In this document: positions 1 to 6,988 of the stretch, one piece after another | Layout of the letters: each line of letters starts with the position of its first letter | Position numbering within the stretch: the first letter of the stretch is position 1 | Source of the DNA: Candidatus Chloroheliaceae bacterium | Lineage (GTDB): Bacteria > Chloroflexota > Chloroflexia > Chloroheliales > Chloroheliaceae | Reading direction: 5' to 3' | Length of the DNA stretch: 36,266 nt | NCBI GenBank assembly: GCA_013390945.1 | Contig: JACAUC010000026.1 | Location: forward strand, 1-36,266 | Notes under the pieces: generated by a model | Database searches by the model: none | The model's input: the letters and a program-made list of their open reading frames with translations, nothing else | Told to the model about the DNA's origin: nothing | Made by a program: the position numbers and the translations under genes

Positions 1-282
1 GTCTTGCCATCGGGACTATACGCTACTGACAAGACATAAGAAGAATGTCCGGTGAGGGTGTTAAGTAACTTGCCCGTGCTTACTTCCCACACTTTGATAC
101 TCTTATCATAACTTCCACTGGCGAGGGTCTTGCCATCGGGACTATACGCTACTGACCATACATAAGAAGAATGTCCGGTGAGGGTGTTAAGTAACTTGCC
201 CGTGCTGGTTTCCCACAGTTTGATACTATTATCATCACTGCCACTGGCAAGAGTCTTGCCATCGGGACTATACGCTACTGAA
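1..282 (-). repeat. Tandem WD40 coding repeats, 126-bp period
   Basis: The 30-base block beginning GTCTTGCCATCGGGACTATA starts at 1, 127 and 253, giving a 126-bp (42-codon) period. The units are nearly identical at the DNA level, which suggests recent expansion or gene conversion inside the WD40 part of the kinase gene. The array continues past the left edge. Confidence 0.85.
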
Positions 283-1820
283 ATTACAGTATCAGAATGT
301 CCGGTGAGGGTGGCGGTATTAGAGTAGAGCGGTATTGGTGTTTTTGTAGGTACAGCAGTAGGTGGTGTAATAGTGGCGTATGCAGGTACAGGAGTTGGTG
401 GTGTAATAGTGGCATATTTAGGTACAGCAACAAACACCGAACCTGTTTGAGGTCCTACTGCAATTAGCCCCAATATTCCGATACCCACCACTAAGGCAAG
501 GACGACAACTCTTTTCAGAATGTTCGGTTTTTTTGGTAAAGCAGTAGATGGTCTAACGGATTGGGCAACTGCTTGCGCTTGTGGCTGTGTTGCTGGTCTA
601 GGTGGTGCTACCTGTGCAGTACGTGGTGCGGTTATTACTGGTTGAACAGGCGGTGGTGGCTGTTGTACCACTGGTTGAGTTAGCCAGCCAGAAAGTTGCG
701 GTTGTATTACCGGAGGTATAGGTGGTATAGCTACAGGTGGGGTATATAGTGGTTGTGGTGCAGGTGGTGGTGCTACTGTGCGTTTGAAGGTTTGAGGCGG
801 AAAAGGGTCTTGCCCCTTCAATAGGGCTTTGCGTTCGCACCAAGGGCAATCTCCCAAATGGTCGCTGTAGAGGTGCTGCGGGTTTTGTGAGCATTGGGTC
901 AAGTTCTGACTGGCTTGTTTCAAGGTTTGCCGCCATTCAGAGGCAGTAGGGCGACTACTTGGAACCTTATGCCCCTGCTCAAAACATCGTATTACCAAGT
1001 CTCGCACTGCTGGGGGTAAGGTGCTGATATGTGGTGCTAGAGGCGGCGGCATAACCATACTTCCGCCTGATGGCACATGAGGACAATGATTGCTCTTGAT
1101 GTTATCTTCAGTGGAGGGCGGATTACCTCTACCTACCCATTTACCGGAGAAGGGATGCCAGCCCTCCATCAACATCATAAAGATCAATATCGCCAGCCCA
1201 AAATTATCGTGTTCCGGTTTACGATCCACATTGCTGAAAGTTAGACCTTGCAATTCGGGTGGGGTATATTCAGATTTACCGACATTACAGCGGTAAACCT
1301 TGCCTCCCGATTGTACTTGCATTGAGTCGCAATCTATCAAAGTAATCTGCGCCCCATTGCTAACCAAGATATTGCTCTCATTGAGGTCGCCAATAACATA
1401 ACCCTTGGCGTGAATGGCCTCTACTACACTGGCAAGGTTAGCGGCAGCGTACATCAGATATTGCCAGTGGAAAGAAGCCGCTTCCTTTAGCCGAGTTTGC
1501 GGATTATAGAGCTTGAAGAGTTCAATGTTATTGGAATAGTCAAGGAAGGGCATCAAAAAGCCGACACACTCCCCTTGATTATCCAAGAGCATCTCTTTGG
1601 GCCAGGCTATCGAGATATGGTTTTGGGCCGCCGTTGGGTCGGAGGGCGGGTTGTTAATCATGGCCTGCAACTTGGCTTTGTGTTCAGGGCCGAGCTGGTG
1701 ATAGATTTTGGCTACCGAATTAGGTATTCCAACTACGGCAAAGACATCGCCTTCGCCTCCCCCGCCCAATGTATTGCCCAATTGTAGCGCTTGCCCGTTC
1801 GGTCTGTAATAGTTTGGCAT
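1..1820 (-). CDS. TerY-P-type protein kinase with zinc motif, TM segment and C-terminal WD40 repeats (C-terminus beyond left edge)
   Basis: The frame stays open from ATG 1820 to the left edge (about 606 codons). Residues about 1-300 are an atypical kinase: a glycine-rich LGGGGEGDVF near the N-terminus, a catalytic loop GDLNESNILV near residue 143 in place of HRDxxxxN, and IDCDSM in place of DFG. These substitutions are typical of the kinases paired with TerY-like vWA and PP2C proteins. A Cys/His motif follows (C-x9-HLYSDHLGDCPWC, about residues 309-328), then a Pro/Gln-rich linker, one hydrophobic segment at about 437-457, and WD40 repeats from about residue 500 (VAYSPDGKTLASG units). The kinase is therefore probably cytoplasmic and the WD40 part across the membrane, which is an inference. 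A second in-frame ATG at 1850 is possible, but AAAGGA lies closer to 1820. The upstream partners are the PP2C and vWA genes. Confidence 0.88.
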   Translation of the reverse strand, partial: MPNYYRPNGQALQLGNTLGGGGEGDVFAVVGIPNSVAKIYHQLGPEHKAKLQAMINNPPSDPTAAQNHISIAWPKEMLLDNQGECVGFLMPFLDYSNNIELFKLYNPQTRLKEAASFHWQYLMYAAANLASVVEAIHAKGYVIGDLNESNILVSNGAQITLIDCDSMQVQSGGKVYRCNVGKSEYTPPELQGLTFSNVDRKPEHDNFGLAILIFMMLMEGWHPFSGKWVGRGNPPSTEDNIKSNHCPHVPSGGSMVMPPPLAPHISTLPPAVRDLVIRCFEQGHKVPSSRPTASEWRQTLKQASQNLTQCSQNPQHLYSDHLGDCPWCERKALLKGQDPFPPQTFKRTVAPPPAPQPLYTPPVAIPPIPPVIQPQLSGWLTQPVVQQPPPPVQPVITAPRTAQVAPPRPATQPQAQAVAQSVRPSTALPKKPNILKRVVVLALVVGIGILGLIAVGPQTGSVFVAVPKYATITPPTPVPAYATITPPTAVPTKTPIPLYSNTATLTGHSDTVISVAYSPDGKTLASGSDDNSIKLWETSTGKLLNTLTGHSSYVWSVAYSPDGKTLASGSYDKSIKVWEVSTGKLLNTLTGHSSYVLSVAYSPDGK

Positions 1821-1837
1821 AATTACTTCAACTATCC

Positions 1838-1905
1838 TTTTGATACTCATATCAGAACTACCACTGGCGAGTGTCTTGCCATCAGGACTAAACGCTATGG
1901 CATAG
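1838..1905 (-). pseudogene. WD40 repeat fragment upstream of the kinase start
   Basis: The minus strand reads YAIAFSPDGKTLASGSSDMS, a partial WD40 unit like those at 1-300. It is in frame with the kinase start at 1820 and is closed upstream by a TAG at about 1912-1914. The remainder of a propeller is absent, so this is a fragment left by recombination or insertion, not a functional domain. Confidence 0.7.
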
Positions 1906-1974
1906 CTCTATTCCTGCTCCAATGCTTGTAACGTTTTTAATTTTCTGCCCCACTATCCGAATGATATGCCGGTT

Positions 1975-2775
1975 TTAGATCAAATCATCCGGGTTTTGCC
2001 CGGATTGGCGCAATCGCTCCAATAATTTGGCAAGGCGTTGCTCGGCAGCGTCGGCTCGCGCTCGTTCAAGCTCGCGTTGTTGCCGCTCAGCAAGGACTTC
2101 CTGTAAAGCCACTCGCGCTCGCGCTCGTTCAAGGTTACGTTGCTGACGCTCAGCTTCCGCTTCGGTGAGACGCAGTTGTCCATCTCTGGTGTATAGTCTT
2201 AGGTAACGCCCTTCCACCACTAACCAACTTTGCAACTCCTCACTCCACAAGCGTCCAGCCTCATCTTTTACCAGTTCGTCATACCCTTTCGTTATGGGGT
2301 TGCGTCGCCAACCTACCAAACGATTATAATTGGCCCAAGAATCTCGCCACAGGGTTGTCTGCTGCGGATCAAAGACAAAATATTCCAAGATACCCAGAGC
2401 AAAATACCTGCTGCGTTTTCCCTTTGAATTGAGGTCATCTAGCCAAGTCCGCTCGCTGCTTATTTCAATCATTACTCGTGGTGGTGGACCATCCTCGCCG
2501 ATGTAATAGCTAATATCATTCTTGTCATCCTCACCTACTGGTCCTAGCCCATCTATTACGGCTAGATCAGAACTTACAGGAATTTCATTTGGATCATCCG
2601 TATGGAAAAAGTAAAAATCGTTAACCACCCCAACGGCTTGCCCATAGAAGAGCAATTCTAGGAGTGCCGCTAGATAGATGACCGAAGAAAAATGTAAGTA
2701 TCCACGCCCCACCTCATCTCCCTCCCATTCGTGTGTCTCATAATAGTGTTCGATCCGGTTGGGCTTGATGGTCAT
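1975..2775 (-). CDS. Uma2-family (DUF820) putative restriction endonuclease-like protein
   Basis: 266 residues with the Uma2 core of the PD-(D/E)xK nuclease fold: VSSDLAVIDG (the PD strand), PPRVMIEISSE (the ExS strand) and KRSRYFALGILEYFVFDP (the conserved K/Y/G/EY/DP helix-strand). The C-terminal third is a charged, Glu/Arg/Ala-rich coiled coil with two similar LxERQQRxLERARA units. It has a good ribosome site (AAAGGGGG) before ATG 2775. Family members occur in many copies in Cyanobacteria and Chloroflexota, and their cellular role is not settled. The gene sits between the PP2C and kinase genes of a triad that normally lacks it, and the flanks carry a duplicated junction, so it looks like an insertion into that operon. 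Confidence 0.85.
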   Translation of the reverse strand: MTIKPNRIEHYYETHEWEGDEVGRGYLHFSSVIYLAALLELLFYGQAVGVVNDFYFFHTDDPNEIPVSSDLAVIDGLGPVGEDDKNDISYYIGEDGPPPRVMIEISSERTWLDDLNSKGKRSRYFALGILEYFVFDPQQTTLWRDSWANYNRLVGWRRNPITKGYDELVKDEAGRLWSEELQSWLVVEGRYLRLYTRDGQLRLTEAEAERQQRNLERARARVALQEVLAERQQRELERARADAAEQRLAKLLERLRQSGQNPDDLI

Positions 2776-2828
2776 TTAGTTTACCCCCTTTCCAAGTTAA
2801 TCCTAACCAAATAAGTATAGCATAGCCA

Positions 2829-2928
2829 GGTATCATCTCAATAAGTAGGGGGCGTATTGCATACGCCCAATCTGAGGCCAGCCCACAATGGGTTTATTCA
2901 ATAAACCCCTACCAATTGAGATGATACT
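2829..2928. repeat. Palindromic element R1 (100 bp)
   Basis: Perfect 13-base terminal inverted repeats GTATCATCTCAAT / ATTGAGATGATAC. The interior holds two small palindromes: GGCGTAT-tgc-ATACGCC and GGGTTTAT-tca-ATAAACCC. It lies between the PP2C stop and the Uma2 start and could fold as a three-way or cloverleaf structure. It carries no coding capacity. Confidence 0.9.
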
Positions 2929-2942
2929 AGTTTGGCATAGTG

Positions 2943-3806
2943 TCACTTCACATATTTATGCTGCACAGCTAACAACAAAGTTTTATCATCATCGGTGCGA
3001 CTACAGACCCTCTCCGAATTGAGGAAGGTCTCTAAGTCTGTTTGGGTAAAACTGGTCTGAGTAGCCGCTTCCAAGATTGGCACGAAAAAGGGGGAGTGGG
3101 CTACTTTGTTTGCCAAATCCATAGCCAGCAATTCTAGCCCATCGGTCAGTAAGGCTATCCCACGCACTTCCTCGGTCTTTGCCACTACCGCATATTGGAC
3201 GTGGGCTAAATAATCCTCTTGGGTCAAGAAGAAGGTCTCATTCAGATAAGTGCCATACTCCGGTATGGTCAGATTATGGATGGTTAAGTCAGATTGCTGG
3301 CTAACCACAAAACCATCCCCAATTTGGGCTACCGCCAGCCACTCTGGAGTAATCACCGCTACCAGCAGGGTAGTGGCAAATTCCCGAAGCAGGTTTTTTG
3401 TAGGCTTCTTGCGAGGGTGATAACCTTTTTCGGCGGCAATGTCGAAGCTATCTCCCTCAGCACTGCTCTCCGGCGTAGTCTCCTCGGCTTTCGCCAACTC
3501 TTCTAAAGCGACCCTAGTCTCTCGTAGCCCGGTTTCTAGCAAGGTCTTCCAAGCGGCCTCACTTTGGGGAGCCGCCGAATGGAGGCTATGGCCTAATGTC
3601 GCAATAATAGCCTTTACCGCCTCTTGAGAACCCTCTCTAGCGCGACTAGCCGAACCTGCGCCATCGGCAACCGCCAGCAATAATATGCCATTCTCCAGTT
3701 CAAGATAGGCGTGGGCATCCTCACACGCGCGGTCAGTTGCCACGTGGCTTGTGCCGCGCACCGAAGCACCAATCACCCGCCAATGTTGGTTAGTCTCGTC
3801 TTGCAT
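2943..3806 (-). CDS. PP2C-family serine/threonine phosphatase (TerY-P triad)
   Basis: 287 residues, one PP2C_2-type domain. Metal-binding motifs are all present: GTSH...CEDA near the N-terminus, VADGAGSA at about residues 46-53, IGDGFVV, LTDGLELL, and a closing DDDKTLLL. It would remove phosphate from Ser/Thr, presumably opposing the partner kinase encoded at the left edge. It starts 30 bases after the vWA stop, with AAGGAT upstream of ATG 3806, so the two are co-transcribed. The GTGAAGTGA at its end is followed by ATGCCAAACTA, identical to the first codons of the kinase at 1820, which suggests the two genes were once adjacent. Confidence 0.87.
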   Translation of the reverse strand: MQDETNQHWRVIGASVRGTSHVATDRACEDAHAYLELENGILLLAVADGAGSASRAREGSQEAVKAIIATLGHSLHSAAPQSEAAWKTLLETGLRETRVALEELAKAEETTPESSAEGDSFDIAAEKGYHPRKKPTKNLLREFATTLLVAVITPEWLAVAQIGDGFVVSQQSDLTIHNLTIPEYGTYLNETFFLTQEDYLAHVQYAVVAKTEEVRGIALLTDGLELLAMDLANKVAHSPFFVPILEAATQTSFTQTDLETFLNSERVCSRTDDDKTLLLAVQHKYVK

Positions 3807-3835
3807 CTTAAAGTTATCCTTCCTGCCAGACTAAG

Positions 3836-4495
3836 CTAAACGCTACCCCAGCCCACTGGCGGTAAGGAGACCTGGTCGCCGGGCTTGGAACCAGAGACCC
3901 GCTTCTGACTTTGGGAGAGCCAGATAAATAACTCGCGGAATTTTAAGCCTTGTAGTGCTATCGGGGGCCGCGAAGGATGGGCAATTTGTCCCAAAGTTTG
4001 CATATTCGCTCCGGCTACCCCGACGGCAAAGAAGGCCATGCCATTGCCCTCCACCTCTTGACGCACTCGCTGAGCGGCGGGTTGCCAACTATCGGTAGGA
4101 TCACCATCGGTAATGAGAAATACCCAAGGTCGGTAATATTGTACTCCGGCACTTTTGTAAGAATCTTTGCGACTGCGTAGCAGATCCAGCCCGGTATTGA
4201 TCGCTCCACCCATCGGGGTGTAGCCATCTGCCGCCAGAGAGGGGGCAGAAAACTGTCCGGCGGTTACAAAGTCCTGTACGATTTGTACGCCACCGTTTCC
4301 AAAAGTCACTATCGCTACTTCGACGCGACGACTGGCGAGTGGGTCTTGTTGTAGCTCATTCTGAAGGACTATCAGCCCCTCGTTTAGTTCGCGAATACGT
4401 TCACCGCCCATCGAGCCGGAAGTATCCAGCAACAAGAGGCAGGGGCAACGGGGATCGGGATTAGAGGCAAACTCGACAATATCCAATTGGCTCAT
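3836..4495 (-). CDS. TerY-like von Willebrand factor A domain protein
   Basis: 219 residues, essentially a single vWA domain. The MIDAS site is intact: DTSGSM at residues 24-29, the Thr in DGYTPMGG, and the Asp in LITDGDPTD. TerY-type vWA proteins bind a divalent metal and act as scaffolds or sensors with a PP2C phosphatase and a kinase. It has a strong ribosome site (AAAGGAG) before ATG 4495 and is the first gene of the minus-strand cluster. A vWA gene beside an AAA+ ATPase gene (divergent, at 5058) also recalls MoxR-vWA chaperone pairs. Confidence 0.88.
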   Translation of the reverse strand: MSQLDIVEFASNPDPRCPCLLLLDTSGSMGGERIRELNEGLIVLQNELQQDPLASRRVEVAIVTFGNGGVQIVQDFVTAGQFSAPSLAADGYTPMGGAINTGLDLLRSRKDSYKSAGVQYYRPWVFLITDGDPTDSWQPAAQRVRQEVEGNGMAFFAVGVAGANMQTLGQIAHPSRPPIALQGLKFRELFIWLSQSQKRVSGSKPGDQVSLPPVGWGSV

Positions 4496-5057
4496 ACTTA
4501 AACGCTCCTTTAACTAACATAAGGGTTTGCAATCCATTTATTTATCTCTTGCACATTCTTGGAAACCCGTCTTTATCGTAACTTATTTTGGGAAATTTAG
4601 CAATAGAAAATTAATTATTAGCTCAAATTCACTCACCTTAACCCGTATCATCTCAAAAAATCGGAGTAGGGGCGTATTGCATACGCCCAATGTGAAACCA
4701 ACCTGCGGTGGGTTTATGTAAACTGGTTTCAATAAACCCCTACCCATTGAGAAGATACCCCCTCTCATACAACTCTTTTAGGATGAGGCTACTGCACTTT
4801 AGCTTATAGTACCTAAGTACTAGCCAAAGGTGATGAAAAATGGCTACCAATATTTACCCCATTTGGGTGATATACTCTTTTGTCTGTTTAACTTAAAATA
4901 GATGGTAGAGCTTTCTATAAGCCTGTTTCAAGGTGTATCAAAGTCTCCTAGTGGCACTAAACTTGAAGTCTATATAAAAAAGATTTAAAGTATTTCTGGC
5001 TATAAAATCTTGGGGTAATCGGAAACCACGTCATCATACATTAGGAAGAGGAGTAAT
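4496..5057. other. Divergent intergenic region, vWA / AAA+ ATPase
   Basis: 562 AT-rich bases with no credible gene. It holds repeat R2 (4645-4758) and must carry promoters for both directions. TATAAA near 5001 and TATACT near 4871 are possible -10 boxes for the plus strand, but neither has a convincing -35. Confidence 0.6.
4645..4758. repeat. Palindromic element R2 (114 bp)
   Basis: Same family as R1. Terminal repeats GTATCATCTCAA / TTGAGAAGATAC with one mismatch. The GGCGTAT-tgc-ATACGCC palindrome is retained; the second palindrome is interrupted by extra bases (GGGTTTATgtaaactggtttcAATAAACCC). It sits between divergent genes, so it is not serving as a 3' terminator here. Confidence 0.88.
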
Positions 5058-6713
5058 ATGCAATTTTTGGTAGAAGCGACGGCAGTTGACGAAATGTTGC
5101 AACAAAACCTTACAACCGATTGCTATGCGCGGGAAGACCTTTATCCGCACCATTTCTATCGTAATGGCGAAAAGTGCCTAGTGGTACGCGCCCTTTACTC
5201 CGCAATTAATGATGCCAAAATGCGGGGCGACAAGTTAGCGATGTCCCATTTGATGCTACATGAGCAGCAGGTAAAAGCGTGGGCGGCAGAGGTAGAACGA
5301 GCAAATCGGGGCTTACCACCAGAAAATCATAAAGAGCATCCTTCTTATCTTCAGGTCGTAGGCAAAGAAGAAGATCAGAAAGAGGATAAGCCTGCTTTCT
5401 TTCCCAACATTCCGGAATCGCTTGCCGATTTGGGCTTGAATGAAAACTTCATAGATGAAATGATTCTCCGTATCTTCTACCTGAAAGGCAGTATTAGCGG
5501 CAATGCCCTTGGGGTGGTTTTGCGAGTACCCTTCTATAACATGCTCCAGCTTAGAATTGAAGACTTGCGGAAACAGGAACTGATTGACATTTCCGGTCAG
5601 GAAAGTTTAGGCGACGCGGGTTACAAATTTACCCTTACCAGTAAGGGCATTGAACGAGCCCAAAGCCTGATGCAAAAAAATGCCTATGCTGGCGCAATGC
5701 CCGTTCCCCTTAATACGGTCATTGAGGCGATCAGGGCGCAAACGATTAAGAATGTGGTGGTCACTCACGCTAATATTCGACGAGCTTTTGGTGATCTGAT
5801 TATTCACGATTGCGTTCTAAACCAAATTGGCCCGGCGGTTAACTCTGCCTCTTCTATCTTCCTCTTTGGTGCCGCCGGTAATGGTAAAACCTCCATTGCC
5901 GAACGGATTACCCGCTTGATGGGTGGTGCGATCTTTGTACCCTACGCCATTGAGACCGACGGCCAAATTATCAAACTTTACGACACAGTTACCCACGAAG
6001 CCTTGGATGATGCTAGTGGCGATCAAGTCCTCGATTATGATGCTCGCTGGGTGCGGGTCAAACGTCCGGTGGTGGTGGTTGGTGGTGAGCTAACTTTGGC
6101 TGGGCTGGATTTGATCTATAATGAAAACTCCAAAGTCTACGAAGCACCCTTCCAAATGAAGGCTAATGGTGGTATCTTCCTGATTGACGACTTTGGTCGC
6201 CAGCAATGCCGCCCAATGGATCTGCTCAACCGCTGGATTGTGCCACTAGAGAAACGCTACGACTATTTGACCCTAGTGACAGGTAAAAAGTTGGAAGTGC
6301 CTTTTGACCAATTGATTGCTTTCTCCAGTAACCTTGACCCTACCGACATCGCCGACGAAGCTTTCTTGCGTCGGATCAAATATAAGGTCAATATCATTGA
6401 CCCCGATGAGAAGCAATGGCGGCAGATCTGGGGCTTTGTCTGCAAAAGTAAAAAAGTACCTTATGATGACAAGGCACTGGACTATATGGTTGAAAAATGG
6501 TATAAGCCTTTTAGTCGGCCTTTCCGAATGTGCCAACCCCGTGACATCTTGGAGCAGATGATTGCCTTAGCCAAGTATAGTATAGAGCCACCTACGATGA
6601 ACCCGGATTTGATTGATAGTGCCTGTTCTACCTACTTCGTAGACTTCAAGGGCAAACAACCCAAGACCTTGGCCGGTGAAGCCGCCGCCAAGCCGCAGGC
6701 TGCCAGCGCGTAA
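5058..6713 (+). CDS. AAA+ ATPase with internal winged-helix-like region
   Basis: 551 residues. The N-terminal 110 residues are unrecognised. Residues about 120-210 look like a winged helix (LRIEDLRKQELIDISG...YKFTLTSKGIERA). The AAA+ core follows: Walker A GAAGNGKTS at 271-279, Walker B GIFLIDDFG at 372-380, sensor-1 SSN at 423-425, and a probable arginine finger in AFLRRI (435-440). There is no signal peptide or membrane segment, so it is probably a cytosolic remodelling ATPase. A strong GAGGAG precedes the ATG. It is divergent from the vWA/PP2C/kinase cluster, so a functional link (AAA+ plus vWA) is plausible but unproven. A clear terminator follows. Confidence 0.85.
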   Translation: MQFLVEATAVDEMLQQNLTTDCYAREDLYPHHFYRNGEKCLVVRALYSAINDAKMRGDKLAMSHLMLHEQQVKAWAAEVERANRGLPPENHKEHPSYLQVVGKEEDQKEDKPAFFPNIPESLADLGLNENFIDEMILRIFYLKGSISGNALGVVLRVPFYNMLQLRIEDLRKQELIDISGQESLGDAGYKFTLTSKGIERAQSLMQKNAYAGAMPVPLNTVIEAIRAQTIKNVVVTHANIRRAFGDLIIHDCVLNQIGPAVNSASSIFLFGAAGNGKTSIAERITRLMGGAIFVPYAIETDGQIIKLYDTVTHEALDDASGDQVLDYDARWVRVKRPVVVVGGELTLAGLDLIYNENSKVYEAPFQMKANGGIFLIDDFGRQQCRPMDLLNRWIVPLEKRYDYLTLVTGKKLEVPFDQLIAFSSNLDPTDIADEAFLRRIKYKVNIIDPDEKQWRQIWGFVCKSKKVPYDDKALDYMVEKWYKPFSRPFRMCQPRDILEQMIALAKYSIEPPTMNPDLIDSACSTYFVDFKGKQPKTLAGEAAAKPQAASA

Positions 6714-6738
6714 GCCTAGAAAATAAGTCACTGACAAG

Positions 6739-6778
6739 AAAGTAGTCAGCTATTCACAGTTAGCTGACTACTTTTTTT
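6739..6778 (+). terminator. Intrinsic terminator of the AAA+ ATPase gene
   Basis: A 13-base stem (AAAGTAGTCAGCT / AGCTGACTACTTT) with a loop of about 10 bases runs directly into seven T residues, 25 bases after the stop codon. Confidence 0.9.
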
Positions 6779-6800
6779 ACCTCAATTTGCACTCTTTCCT

Positions 6801-6836
6801 AAAATTTTGTACCGACAAAAGGCTACTCAGCCTGTA
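6801..6836. repeat. Left copy of a 36-bp direct repeat flanking R3
   Basis: It matches 6953-6988 at about 30 of 36 positions, with the last 21 bases (ending GGCTACTCAGCCTGTA) identical. The right copy contains the end of the ppc gene and its stop codon. Confidence 0.85.
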
Positions 6837-6949
6837 TCCTCTCAAAATTTCGGGGTAGGGGCGTATTGAATACGCCCAAGATGAGGCCAACCTACGGCGG
6901 GTTTATTCAATAAACCCCTACTTAAAACCCCTACTTATTGAGAAGATAC
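6834..6949. repeat. Palindromic element R3 (116 bp)
   Basis: Terminal repeats GTATCCTCTCAA / TTGAGAAGATAC (two mismatches), with palindromes GGCGTATTGAATACGCC and GGGTTTATTCAATAAACCC. It has an extra duplicated ACCCCTACTTA at its right side. It lies between the convergent AAA+ ATPase and ppc genes, embedded in the 36-bp direct repeats. Confidence 0.88.
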
Positions 6950-6952
6950 CCT

Positions 6953-6988
6953 AAAACCTTGTGCAGGCAAAAGGCTACTCAGCCTGTA
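6953..6988. repeat. Right copy of the 36-bp direct repeat, overlapping the ppc 3' end
   Basis: It pairs with 6801-6836. On the minus strand it includes the ppc stop TGA and a small GGCT-gagt-AGCC hairpin followed by TTTT, so it may also act as a weak ppc terminator. The left copy would be a second one. Confidence 0.75.

Noticed and set aside
598..936. Minus-strand frame of 112 codons rich in Thr/Ser/Cys
   Set aside because: It is a shifted frame of the kinase's Pro/Gln-rich linker; the kinase frame is continuous through it and encodes coherent motifs on both sides.
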